Assembly: GCA_946407705.1 (NCBI GenBank)
Contig: CAMJPC010000003.1
Coordinates: 124,001 to 188,000, forward strand
Source: an uncultured Clostridia bacterium
GTDB taxonomy: Bacteria; Bacillota; Clostridia; Saccharofermentanales; Saccharofermentanaceae
Direction of reading: 5' to 3'
DNA length: 64,000 nt
The notes below the pieces were generated by a model, which saw nothing but the letters and a program-made list of their open reading frames with translations, did not search any database and was not told the origin of the DNA. The position numbers and the translations under genes were made by a program. This document shows, piece by piece, positions 9,442 to 18,255 of the stretch; the first letter of the stretch is position 1, and each line of letters opens with the position of its first letter.

Positions 9442-10659
9442 TTACCTTTCACAAAAACATTCTATCATCTCTCCGTTAACCGTAAGCACACCCGATGTCT
9501 TACGGATGGCAGGAGATGCCGGAGGAATGAAGAACGCTCCTGTAATCGATTTATTGTCTATTTTTCCGAGGTTGGTAATGCTGTATCCCTTTGCTTCTCC
9601 AAACCCGAAGAACATTTTACCGATAAACTCTGCGCTTTTGCTTGCAAACCTGCCTTTGGCAGCCATAAAAGCCGCATCGAGGACCTCGGGGTTAAGGTTC
9701 GCATAACACTGAAGGACAAGATAGAGATCCTTATTGTTTGAAACGGCTTTCTTCACTTTCCTGTGGACTTCACCAGCGAGCGTCCAGACATCACTGTCAT
9801 GCTTCTTAGTGACAATGCTGAAAGCAGTGGAATAGTTTCCCAAAGAACCCGCGTTATAAAACGGCAGATTATCCCTCAAGTCTTTTGCGATGATTATCTT
9901 GTCAGTCTTATCTTTGAGGTACATCTCCGCCATCAGAAGATCGTTTACCGTAACCTGATGTTCCCTGCACCCGGATATCTTTTGCGCGAGTTCGTCAGAA
10001 GACGTCTTCTTCAGAGAGATCTTCACTTTGTCGTTTTTCACGTAATCATCGGCAAATTCGTGATACTTCTGATAAGAAAGAGGTTCATTACCTTCCTTTG
10101 CCCAGTCACGGTTCGCCTTGTCGACAAGCATCCTGCTGATAAGCGGCATCTTTGAATCTCCGGGCAGATCTTCAGCCGAAGAGATAAGTTTTTCCGAAAC
10201 GGGTTTTCCGGTCCTGCTCTCAGCATATATTCCAACGAACTCCTGAGCGAGCTGAATTGCTCCCCTGCCGTCAGCAAGGAGATGATGAAACACGAACAGA
10301 AAAACCGTATTATCACCGGATCTCCAGGCTGCAGCCTTAAGCATGCCCTCTTTCCTGATATCCCAATCGTATCCGGTAAGGCGCCCGTATTCTTTCAACA
10401 ATCCGGGATCTTCCAAACCCGATAAAGGTTCACCGAATAGCAAAAGTTCCATCTTGGATGAATCAGTGACGTCGTAGTAATATCGGTTATTTTTTTCATC
10501 GTATCCCAGAACGGCCCTTAAGAAAGGGTGATTGCCGGCCAGCACATCAAACGAGCTGTTTATCTCACCGGGATCGAAAACGCGGTCAACGCACATGGCG
10601 ATACCGAAATTCATGTGAGGGCACATTAAGTGTGCCCGTTCGGTAAATATCTGTTCCAT
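9442..10659 (-). CDS. Condensation-domain-type acyltransferase
   Basis: A 405-residue protein of the HHxxxDG acyltransferase superfamily (NRPS condensation domains, PapA, alcohol acetyltransferases): HHLLADG lies at residues 125-131, and a C-terminal segment with DLRDNLPFYNAGSLGNYSTA resembles the superfamily's DFGWG region. It would join an acyl group to an alcohol or amine in the cytoplasm. No carrier protein or adenylation domain is nearby, so a stand-alone acyltransferase is more likely than non-ribosomal synthesis. It starts five bases after the AlkZ-related gene. Confidence 0.75.
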   Translation of the reverse strand: MEQIFTERAHLMCPHMNFGIAMCVDRVFDPGEINSSFDVLAGNHPFLRAVLGYDEKNNRYYYDVTDSSKMELLLFGEPLSGLEDPGLLKEYGRLTGYDWDIRKEGMLKAAAWRSGDNTVFLFVFHHLLADGRGAIQLAQEFVGIYAESRTGKPVSEKLISSAEDLPGDSKMPLISRMLVDKANRDWAKEGNEPLSYQKYHEFADDYVKNDKVKISLKKTSSDELAQKISGCREHQVTVNDLLMAEMYLKDKTDKIIIAKDLRDNLPFYNAGSLGNYSTAFSIVTKKHDSDVWTLAGEVHRKVKKAVSNNKDLYLVLQCYANLNPEVLDAAFMAAKGRFASKSAEFIGKMFFGFGEAKGYSITNLGKIDNKSITGAFFIPPASPAIRKTSGVLTVNGEMIECFCER

Positions 10660-10664
10660 GTCCG

Positions 10665-11441
10665 TTAACCCTTCATGACCTTTCTAATGGTCTTCTCGTC
10701 TGCATCAAAATGCCTGCCGATCTGCTTGACTATCCTGTCGAATGACTCCCCGGGAGTCTCTTTATATCTTCCGGTCACAAACTTATATCCCCAGAGGTAT
10801 TCCGGAGGCGTCATTACCGCCACTGCCCATCCGAATTCCGAGCCTTTTTTATTGACTCTGGGTCTGAAATCCTTGGCTATCAGGTAAGTTTCCATCTGAA
10901 GCCTTGTAAGGATCCCCTCAAAATTCTTCTCGCCGCCTTTTCCGAATCCCGCCTTCTCTTTCATCTCGAAAGTATAGAGTTCAGAAGCGCACCCGGCAGA
11001 TTCAAGTTTATCGGGTTTCACGTCCCACATATCCGTTCCTGACGGGACAAAAAGATCCATCAGGAGCTTTTCCCTGTGATTGGATCTGCCGTCTTCATAG
11101 CGGGCATCAAAGTCATAACCGTCACGTCTGAAATTGGCGAAATAAGGAAACCATTTCTTTGATACGAAGCCTGCTTTGTTTCCGAAGAATTTTCCGTATG
11201 CGACTTTGCCTGTCCTGCTGAGCGTGATACGCCATTCCCACGGATCGGTCTCCGCATCGCCATTCCACCAGCAAGAGGCATCCGTCATGTTCTCAACCGA
11301 GAACCCGGGAATATCGTTATCAAACAGCGGCAAAAAGCCAACCTTCCCGATCACTTCGAGAAGTTCTTCATCGGTGTGGATACAACCTTCGTCGTTCCAG
11401 TCAACACCGTTCATATACCAGTTGCCGTCTATTACCTGCAT
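10665..11441 (-). CDS. AlkZ-related protein, first gene of operon
   Basis: A 258-residue soluble protein whose composition and repeated motifs (WWNGDAETDPWEWR, GKFFGNKAGFVSKKWFPYFANFRRDGYDFDA shortened) match proteins I know as AlkZ-related in Firmicutes; AlkZ itself is a winged-helix DNA glycosylase. The link to a nucleic-acid role is therefore by family name, not by visible catalytic residues. The gene heads the leftward operon 11441-7605 and is divergent from the esterase at 11505, the two sharing 63 bases of upstream sequence. Confidence 0.6.
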   Translation of the reverse strand: MQVIDGNWYMNGVDWNDEGCIHTDEELLEVIGKVGFLPLFDNDIPGFSVENMTDASCWWNGDAETDPWEWRITLSRTGKVAYGKFFGNKAGFVSKKWFPYFANFRRDGYDFDARYEDGRSNHREKLLMDLFVPSGTDMWDVKPDKLESAGCASELYTFEMKEKAGFGKGGEKNFEGILTRLQMETYLIAKDFRPRVNKKGSEFGWAVAVMTPPEYLWGYKFVTGRYKETPGESFDRIVKQIGRHFDADEKTIRKVMKG

Positions 11442-11504
11442 TGAAGAATACCTCTACAACATCTTATCACTTTCGGCCTTACCAAGTGTGGTATCATCAA
11501 ATCT

Positions 11505-12371
11505 ATGATCAACAGGATAATGAAGATGGCAGGCGATAAAGCACTTACGATCGATGTCGGCAAACTCGATCTTTCCCGCCTGCCCGAAGAAGTCACCGAG
11601 ATAAGCGACATCAGTTATTCGGATGACGATCAGCCCGGACACAAGATCGATGTATATGTCCGCAGGGACGGAACGAAAAAGCCCATTCTGATCGACATTC
11701 ACGGCGGCGGTTTCATATCCGAAGACAAAGCGATGAACAGGCTTTTCGGAAACTACATGGCAAAACTTGGGTTTGCCGTTTTCGAGATCAATTTCAGGAT
11801 CGCATATCCGGAATGGACGGTCTTTGACCAGATAGAAGATATCGACCGTGCCGTAAGATTTGTTTTGGACAACGCTGAGAGCTATGAAGCAGACAGAGAT
11901 CAGTTATATATTGCCGGACATTCGTCAGGCGGCGTCCTCGCTGTAAGTGAGGCACTTTTGTGTGTTGACCCCGCCATGAGAAAAGATTACGGGATCAGTG
12001 AACGTGATTACAACTACAGGGGCATCCTTACCGACTGCGGCCTTATGCATTTCTACAAGAGCAGCATCGCTTATTGGGGCATGAGGAAGATGTGTTTCCC
12101 GAAAGGATACAAGAACGACAAAAGATACGGATATCTTGTTTTCGAGGATAACGAAAGCATCGGCAGGCTCCCTAAGCTCGCGCTGATAACCAATCCGAAG
12201 GACGTGCTCCGCAAGATGACGTTCTACTTCGATAAGGTCCTTGAAAAACACGGGACAGAGCACCGGCTTATCCTTTACGGCAAAGACGGACACACGGGCA
12301 TTATCTTTGTGCCTTATACCGATCAGAACACGGCAGTCTTAAAGCAAGTCAAAGAGTATTTCATGACATAA
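11505..12371 (+). CDS. Alpha/beta hydrolase, HSL-type esterase
   Basis: The 288-residue protein carries the oxyanion-hole motif HGGG at residues 66-69 and the nucleophile elbow GHSSG at 138-142 (Ser140), the signature of hormone-sensitive-lipase-type carboxylesterases. The C-terminal Asp and His (NPKD around 226 and GKDGHTG near 266) complete a plausible triad. There is no signal peptide, so it acts in the cytoplasm on a small ester. It is divergent from the leftward operon. Confidence 0.85.
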   Translation: MINRIMKMAGDKALTIDVGKLDLSRLPEEVTEISDISYSDDDQPGHKIDVYVRRDGTKKPILIDIHGGGFISEDKAMNRLFGNYMAKLGFAVFEINFRIAYPEWTVFDQIEDIDRAVRFVLDNAESYEADRDQLYIAGHSSGGVLAVSEALLCVDPAMRKDYGISERDYNYRGILTDCGLMHFYKSSIAYWGMRKMCFPKGYKNDKRYGYLVFEDNESIGRLPKLALITNPKDVLRKMTFYFDKVLEKHGTEHRLILYGKDGHTGIIFVPYTDQNTAVLKQVKEYFMT

Positions 12372-12423
12372 ATCATCTAAACCGCTTTATGATATATTAA
12401 TAACGAAATGAGGGCTTAAAAGC

Positions 12424-13080
12424 ATGAAAAAAGGCATAATATTCGATATGGACGGCACCGTCTGGGACTCTTCCGAGAACGTTGCGAAGGCATGGACCGT
12501 AAAGGTTCACGAAGCCGGATATACCGACAGGACCGTTACACGGGAAGATATCCAGAGCAACATGGGCAAACCCATGGATGAGATCGCAGATAACCTCTTC
12601 TACTACGCTGAAAAGGGCGAAGCCAGAAATGCGCTCCGCTTCTCATGCGAGAATTACGAGAACGAATATCTCCGTTTGCATGGCGGTATTCTTTATGACG
12701 GCATCTGCGAGACCTGGGCAAAGCTCAAGGAGATGGGATATCACGTCTATATCGTGAGCAACTGCCAGGCAGGATACATTGAAGCATTCTTAGAGTTCTA
12801 CAACATAGCTTACGGAAAGCCGGAAGATCTTGTGGAAGACATCGAGTGCTATGGAAACAATCTTCTTCAGAAAGATGCAAATATCAGGCTTATAGCCGAG
12901 CGCAACGGTCTTACTGCTGCATGCTATGTCGGTGACATCCAGAGCGATTACGATTCAACGGTCAAAGCAGGCTTCCCTTTCATCCACGCAAAATACGGAT
13001 TCGGAACCATCAATACGGAAGTTCCTTACATAAACAGCTTCGAAGAACTCATAAAAGTCGTTCCCGAAGTTATCGGATAA
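12424..13080 (+). CDS. HAD superfamily phosphatase
   Basis: The 218-residue protein has all HAD motifs: DMDGT with nucleophile Asp (residues 8-12), SN (about 117), a Lys in LQKDANIRL and the acidic motif GDIQSDYDS. A helical cap lies between motifs I and II, as in phosphoglycolate-type phosphatases. It ends 21 bases before the glycerol-1-phosphate dehydrogenase gene, so it might act on a phosphopolyol in the same pathway; that is inference from context. Confidence 0.85.
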   Translation: MKKGIIFDMDGTVWDSSENVAKAWTVKVHEAGYTDRTVTREDIQSNMGKPMDEIADNLFYYAEKGEARNALRFSCENYENEYLRLHGGILYDGICETWAKLKEMGYHVYIVSNCQAGYIEAFLEFYNIAYGKPEDLVEDIECYGNNLLQKDANIRLIAERNGLTAACYVGDIQSDYDSTVKAGFPFIHAKYGFGTINTEVPYINSFEELIKVVPEVIG

Positions 13081-13101
13081 CAAGAAAGAGAGGAGATCAT
13101 C

Positions 13102-14157
13102 ATGTCCAAAGACGAAATCTCAATTCCCCCTATCCTCAAGATCGAGCGCGGAGTCACGTCACATATCGGCGAATACCTTAAGGCAGAAGACTTTACACAG
13201 GTCGTCATCCTTTTCGGCAACGGACTTATCGCAATGTTCGGCGATACTGTCTTCAAGTCTTTTGATGAAGCGGGAGTTAAGGTCCTTCACAGCCAGGAGA
13301 TGGACACCGTTGATTTCAAGGACATCACAAACCTTGCATTTGAACTACCCAACAAGACTCAGGCGATAATCGGCATGGGCGGAGGAAAAGTCATAGACGC
13401 AGCCAAATATATCGGATACATCCTTCGTATTCCCTTTATCAGCGTCCCGACAAGTTCCTCATCCGACGGTTTCTCAAGTTCAACAGCATCTCTTATCGTT
13501 GACGGACACAGAAAATCACTCCCGGCGAAAATGGCTTACGGCATTCTTGTTGATACGGACGTCATAAAGAGCGCTCCTGTCAGGTTCCTTCACTCCGGCG
13601 TTGGCGACATGGTTGCAAAGATCCAGTCAACATACGACTGGCAGCACGAGGAAGACTTAGGCTACGGCGAGGTAAACGACTTCGCTTTCATGATCGCCAA
13701 GAAGGCTGCCAACTCATTTGTGAGGACTCCTTTCGAATCGATCGAGGAACCTCTTTTCCTGAAAGAGCTTTTGGATTCGCTCGCAATGAGCGGCGTGGCA
13801 AACGAGATCGCAGGTTCATCCGCTCCGACGAGCGGAAGCGAACACCTCATCTCACATGCCCTCGATTCTTTCCTTGAGCGCCCTCAGCTTCACGGTGTAC
13901 AGGTCGGCATCGGCACATACATCATGTGCAAGATCCTGGATCACCGCTGGCAGAGAGTCGATACGGTCTTTACAAAGACCGGCTTCTGGGATTACTGTGC
14001 GACACTTGATCTCAAGGTATCCGATTACGCAAAGGCGATTGACCTAGCTCCTTCCATGAAACCTCACAGACACACATATCTGCATGAGGAAAAATATAGA
14101 GAGCTTGCAAAAGCTCTCCTTACTACCGATGAGAAACTGAAGGCTATACTGCACTGA
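13102..14157 (+). CDS. sn-glycerol-1-phosphate dehydrogenase (AraM/EgsA-like)
   Basis: The 351-residue protein belongs to the iron-dependent dehydrogenase fold, G1PDH branch: GGGKVIDAAKY at residues 93-103, SVPTSSSSDGFSSS around 114-127, and metal-ligand regions with HLISHALD and LHGVQVG. The enzyme reduces dihydroxyacetone phosphate to sn-glycerol-1-phosphate, a step of archaeal-type lipid or heptaprenylglyceryl phosphate formation in Bacillus. No PcrB-type prenyltransferase is nearby. GAGAGGAG precedes the start. It is cotranscribed with the HAD gene before it and the antiporter after it. Confidence 0.8.
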   Translation: MSKDEISIPPILKIERGVTSHIGEYLKAEDFTQVVILFGNGLIAMFGDTVFKSFDEAGVKVLHSQEMDTVDFKDITNLAFELPNKTQAIIGMGGGKVIDAAKYIGYILRIPFISVPTSSSSDGFSSSTASLIVDGHRKSLPAKMAYGILVDTDVIKSAPVRFLHSGVGDMVAKIQSTYDWQHEEDLGYGEVNDFAFMIAKKAANSFVRTPFESIEEPLFLKELLDSLAMSGVANEIAGSSAPTSGSEHLISHALDSFLERPQLHGVQVGIGTYIMCKILDHRWQRVDTVFTKTGFWDYCATLDLKVSDYAKAIDLAPSMKPHRHTYLHEEKYRELAKALLTTDEKLKAILH

Positions 14158-14158
14158 C

Positions 14159-15412
14159 ATGAAACTTGCAACACTTTCTGAAAAAGAGATAATCATGACC
14201 TTGATCGCGATAGCGCTCCTGCTGTTGTTCGCGTTCACTTTCGGCACATTGCTCGAAAAGATAAAGGGACCCCGCGTCGTAGGCGAGATCCTTGGCGGAA
14301 TGATCTTAGGCGGGAGCTGCCTGTTCCTGCTCCTGCCTTCACTTTCGCAGCAGATATTCTTTGCATACCCTGAAGAGGGAAAAGTACTTAATATCTTCTA
14401 CCAATTAGGCCTTATCTTCCTGATGTTCTTATCGGGTTACAACACCGACATCAAAGTAGATAAGACTAACGCAAAAACTATTAGCCTGGTATTCGTCGGT
14501 GCAACATTCCTTCCGATGGCAGGCAGCATTCCGTTCTTCGGAATGTTCAGGGAGCACTTCATCGGAAGCATTAACAATGACACGGCTTACTGCTTGGTTT
14601 TCGCCATCGGCGTTGCTATTACATCTATACCCGTCATATCGAAAATCTTCTTCGACATGGGGATAATGAACACAAAGTTTTCCAACACCGTTCTGACCGT
14701 TTCAACTTTCCAGGATCTGTGCCTCTGGATACTGCTCAACGTAGCCACCAAGATCGCACAGTCGGGCGAGATCAAGCTCATTGAGATGATCGTCATCGTT
14801 GCGGTCACCATAGGCATCTTCGTTGCAATTGCACTGATATCAAAGCACGTCAGGCAGTTAATGAGCGAATGGAAGCCTGTCACCTTCTATTCACTCAGTT
14901 TCGTTCTGCTCTTGCTCACATGCGGACTGCTCTACATGGCAGGGATCAACATTATGTATTCCGCATTCATCGTAGGTTACCTGATCAAGGCTGTATTCGG
15001 AACAGCCGAGACTACAAAGGAACGCATGCATTCATTGGAACAGATCGCGTTCTCGTTCTTCATCCCGGTCTATTTCGCGCTTGTCGGAATACAGCTTAAT
15101 GTCATCCACGATTTTTCGCTTGCAAGATTCCTTCTTTTCTTCGTGATAGCATTCGGTCTTGAGTTCATCGGAACATGGCTTTTGCTCCTCCCTTCAGGTC
15201 TCAAGATGAGCACAAAGATGAATTTTGCGATAACCATGAACGCAAGGGGCGGCCCCGGCATAGTCCTCGCAACCGTCGCTTATTCATACAACATAATCAG
15301 TCTGGAATTCTTTACCGTGCTGATCCTCACAACAATGCTTTCTTCCATGATCGCAGGCTACTACCTGCGTCTTCAGCAGAAGAAAGATTCCAACGTTTTT
15401 AACGAACTATAA
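14159..15412 (+). CDS. Cation/proton antiporter, CPA2 (KefB-like) family
   Basis: A 417-residue integral membrane protein with about 12-13 hydrophobic helices filling almost the whole chain. Motifs such as PRVVGEILGGMILGG near the N-terminus and the Gly-rich MNARGGPGIVLA near residue 360 are those of CPA2 exchangers. No TrkA-type nucleotide-binding domain is attached. The ATG follows the G1PDH stop by one base; another ATG at 14195 has a slightly better AAGAG site, so the first 12 residues are uncertain. Confidence 0.82.
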   Translation: MKLATLSEKEIIMTLIAIALLLLFAFTFGTLLEKIKGPRVVGEILGGMILGGSCLFLLLPSLSQQIFFAYPEEGKVLNIFYQLGLIFLMFLSGYNTDIKVDKTNAKTISLVFVGATFLPMAGSIPFFGMFREHFIGSINNDTAYCLVFAIGVAITSIPVISKIFFDMGIMNTKFSNTVLTVSTFQDLCLWILLNVATKIAQSGEIKLIEMIVIVAVTIGIFVAIALISKHVRQLMSEWKPVTFYSLSFVLLLLTCGLLYMAGINIMYSAFIVGYLIKAVFGTAETTKERMHSLEQIAFSFFIPVYFALVGIQLNVIHDFSLARFLLFFVIAFGLEFIGTWLLLLPSGLKMSTKMNFAITMNARGGPGIVLATVAYSYNIISLEFFTVLILTTMLSSMIAGYYLRLQQKKDSNVFNEL

Positions 15413-15433
15413 ACGATAAAGGAGAATCCGGAA

Positions 15434-15835
15434 ATGGCAGGAAAACCGCATTCAGTAGAACTCTACGAGAAATACGACAAGGGCGAGATGGATATCAACG
15501 ATTTTCTGCGCCAGTACGGCAAGGAGAAATTCTTCTATTCAACTCCGTTCGGAGAGAAAAAGGACGGCTCGAACGCATTATTCGTTCTGAACGCTCCCGA
15601 GGGCACGGGTTTTCTTCCCATATTCTCTGATATGGACAGAGCAAAAGATTTCTTCGAAAAGGTTGAACGTGCGGGTTACATCCTCATGGAGAGCACGTTC
15701 CACGACATCCTCGTAACTGCAAAGAAGGCCAACGAAAATGCTCCGGTAAAACTAGGAGTCGTAGTAGATCCAGGTTATTACGGAATAAACGTTGAAGTGA
15801 AAAACCTTGATGCAGTCATCAACATGACGGCCTGA
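15434..15835 (+). CDS. SseB-like N-terminal domain protein
   Basis: A 133-residue soluble protein. The segment FLPIFSDMDRAKDFFEKVERAG followed by a mid-chain helix and VKLGVVVDPGYYGINV near the end resembles the SseB N-terminal domain, which has a phosphothreonine-binding or scaffold-like role of uncertain function. A GGAGAA ribosome site precedes the ATG. It lies 21 bases after the antiporter gene and 4 before a GNAT gene, so it belongs to the same rightward run. Confidence 0.6.
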   Translation: MAGKPHSVELYEKYDKGEMDINDFLRQYGKEKFFYSTPFGEKKDGSNALFVLNAPEGTGFLPIFSDMDRAKDFFEKVERAGYILMESTFHDILVTAKKANENAPVKLGVVVDPGYYGINVEVKNLDAVINMTA

Positions 15836-15839
15836 TAAT

Positions 15840-16292
15840 ATGGCTATTACGTACAGAAAGCTGACAGCAGCGGATCTTGATACGTTCATCAGCATGCGCA
15901 TCACCCAGTTAAGGGAGGAAGGCGCGACTGAGGACATGGATCTTGTACCCGCACTCAAGGATTACTATAACCGTCATCTGGCTGACGGCACGTTCGTCTC
16001 CTGGCTCGCTTTAGACGGCGAAAAGATAATCGGGACAAGCGGAATGTCTTTTGTCGAAAAGCCCCCGTATTTCTGCTGTCCCACAGGAAGGATCGGACTT
16101 CTTTCGAGCATGTTCACCGATCCCGGTTACAGACGCATGGGCATAGCAAGAGAACTGCTTGACCGTGTTGTCAATGAAGCAAGGGAATATGGATGCGGAG
16201 CCGTGCATATCACTGCATCTGACATGGGTGTTAAACTTTATACAGCCTATGGTTTTGTCCATAACGGCAATTTCATGCAGTACAAATTGTGA
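15840..16292 (+). CDS. GNAT family N-acetyltransferase
   Basis: A 150-residue single-domain acetyltransferase. The acetyl-CoA binding motif is TDPGYRRMGIARELL (about residues 97-111), followed by HITASDMGVKLYTAYGF. The substrate is not predictable. It is packed four bases after the SseB-like gene and eight before the next GNAT gene, suggesting one transcript. Confidence 0.85.
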   Translation: MAITYRKLTAADLDTFISMRITQLREEGATEDMDLVPALKDYYNRHLADGTFVSWLALDGEKIIGTSGMSFVEKPPYFCCPTGRIGLLSSMFTDPGYRRMGIARELLDRVVNEAREYGCGAVHITASDMGVKLYTAYGFVHNGNFMQYKL

Positions 16293-16300
16293 GGATAGAA

Positions 16301-16714
16301 ATGAACATCAAGCGTTTTGACGAAGTAAGCGTTTCGGTTGGCGAGTTTATAAACAAAGAGTTTTCCGAGTATGGAACACAAAACGAAGTCGCCTTGAACT
16401 ACGATGAGTTCTGTTTCGTCGCTGAAGATGAAGACGGTTCGATCCTCGGTGTCATCACGGGACGCACTACCTACAATGAAGTCCACGTAGTGGATCTTAT
16501 CGTCAGCCATGAATGCAGAAAAGGCGGCATCGGAAGCAGATTGGTTTCTGCTGTTGAGAACGCATACAAAGGCAAAGGATTCGACAAGATCACTCTCACG
16601 ACATACGGTTTTCAGGCTCCGGACTTTTACAAGAAACAGGGCTTTGAACTTGAGTTTGTAAGAGAAGACAAAGACCCCAAGCTTTCCAAGTATTTCTTTT
16701 CCAAAAAACTATGA
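16301..16714 (+). CDS. GNAT family N-acetyltransferase
   Basis: A 137-residue acetyltransferase with the motif VSHECRKGGIGSRLV (about residues 69-83) and the terminal DFYKKQGFELEF. The ATG at 16301 has a GAGG site six bases upstream; an earlier in-frame GTG at 16289 would overlap the previous gene and bury that site. Its stop overlaps the start of the fucosidase gene by four bases (ATGA), so the two are coupled. Confidence 0.83.
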   Translation: MNIKRFDEVSVSVGEFINKEFSEYGTQNEVALNYDEFCFVAEDEDGSILGVITGRTTYNEVHVVDLIVSHECRKGGIGSRLVSAVENAYKGKGFDKITLTTYGFQAPDFYKKQGFELEFVREDKDPKLSKYFFSKKL

Positions 16715-18174
16715 CAAGCGTTAATGAATACTTAAAGCTCATTGACGATACGATAGCAAACGGCAGATATAAGGCTGACTGGTCTTCCCTGTCCGCTCAT
16801 AAGATCCCTGTCTGGTACTATGAAGCCAAGTTCGGAATCTTCATCCACTGGGGCATCTACAGCGTTCCCGCTTATGCATGCGAATGGTACCCGAGGTGGA
16901 TGTATAACCCGACATCACACGAGTATGAGTTTCACAAAAAGAACTTCGGTGACCCTTCAGTATTCGGTTACAAGGACTTCATCCCTATGTTCAAAGGCGA
17001 ACAATTCGATGCGGATAAATGGGCTGAGCTTTTCAAAAAAGCAGGCGCGAAATACATAATGCCCGTAGCAGAACACCATGACGGCTTTGCTATGTACGAC
17101 ACGGAATTCAACCGCTGGAATGCAGCCGCGATGGGGCCATGCAAAGATATCGCACTGGAGATCAAACACGCATGCGAAGCTAACGGCCTTGCTTTCTGCG
17201 CATCTTCTCACAGAGCAGAGCACTACTTTTTCATGAACATGGGAAGGACAATTGAAAGCGATGTCAACGATGAAGAATATGCTGATTTCTATGGGCCCGC
17301 AGTTCTTACTCCGGAGTTGTCAGACACTGCCGTTTTCGCAACAATAGACGACATCAACGCAGCACAGCCTGACGAAGAGTTCCTGTCTGACTGGCTCGTA
17401 CGGACCTGTGAACTTATAGACAGATTAAAACCATCGATCCTCTATTTCGATTCATGGATACATAACATTGCCTTCCGTCCTTATCTTAAAAAGGTCTGCG
17501 CATATTACTACAACCGCGCTCTTGAATGGGACAGGGAAGTTACCATTAATTTCAAGCACAAAGCTTTTCCGCAGGATGTCGCTACCTTTGACGTAGAGCG
17601 TGGAGCGCTTACCGGAATATCTCCCCTGCCCTGGCAGACGGATACCGCTATAGGCAAAAAGTCATGGGGCTACATTAAAAACAATGAATTTAAGCCTGCA
17701 AAACAGATTATCTGTGACCTGATAGACATAGTCAGCAAGAACGGAATGCTCCTTTTAAATGTCGGCCCCAAGCCCGACGGCACGATCACTGATGAAGAGA
17801 CAAAAGTCCTTCTTGAGATCGGAGAGTGGCTCAAAGCCAACGGCGAAGGCATCTACGGCACAACACCATGGAAGCAGTTCGGAGAAGGGAACGCAAACAA
17901 CACCGAAGGCTCTTTCAAAGATAACGATGGTATAGATTTCACTTCAAAAGATTACAGATTCACATATAAAGAAGGATATCTCTACGCATTCTGCATGCAT
18001 CCCGATTCCAATGAATTCCTCATCAAGTCCTTAAGCGATGCAGAACAAGTCGAAGTTCTCGGAGATTATACCGTCACAGCTTGCGAAAACAATGCAGAGG
18101 GCCTTAAGATAGTTATAGACAAACAGCCGGCATCTGATAAACCGCTAGGCTTCAAGATCTCATTTTTGAACTGA
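16711..18174 (+). CDS. Alpha-L-fucosidase, GH29
   Basis: The 487-residue protein is a glycoside hydrolase family 29 enzyme that releases terminal alpha-L-fucose. The N-terminal barrel has KFGIFIHWGIYSVPA (about residues 33-47) and EHHDGFAMYD; the predicted nucleophile Asp lies in ILYFDSW near residue 248. A C-terminal beta domain of about 90 residues follows. There is no signal peptide, so it probably works on imported fucosylated oligosaccharides. No sugar transporter is adjacent. Confidence 0.9.
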   Translation: MTSVNEYLKLIDDTIANGRYKADWSSLSAHKIPVWYYEAKFGIFIHWGIYSVPAYACEWYPRWMYNPTSHEYEFHKKNFGDPSVFGYKDFIPMFKGEQFDADKWAELFKKAGAKYIMPVAEHHDGFAMYDTEFNRWNAAAMGPCKDIALEIKHACEANGLAFCASSHRAEHYFFMNMGRTIESDVNDEEYADFYGPAVLTPELSDTAVFATIDDINAAQPDEEFLSDWLVRTCELIDRLKPSILYFDSWIHNIAFRPYLKKVCAYYYNRALEWDREVTINFKHKAFPQDVATFDVERGALTGISPLPWQTDTAIGKKSWGYIKNNEFKPAKQIICDLIDIVSKNGMLLLNVGPKPDGTITDEETKVLLEIGEWLKANGEGIYGTTPWKQFGEGNANNTEGSFKDNDGIDFTSKDYRFTYKEGYLYAFCMHPDSNEFLIKSLSDAEQVEVLGDYTVTACENNAEGLKIVIDKQPASDKPLGFKISFLN

Positions 18175-18255
18175 CGGACAGATCATTATCGAAAAAGACA
18201 GGAAACTGAAAACCTCCAAAGTTATACTGACCTCATCAAGGAAGGAGAACACGAT

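Noticed and set aside
9442..10659. Part of a non-ribosomal peptide synthetase
   Set aside because: No adenylation, carrier or thioesterase domain is near; the protein is a single acyltransferase-type domain.
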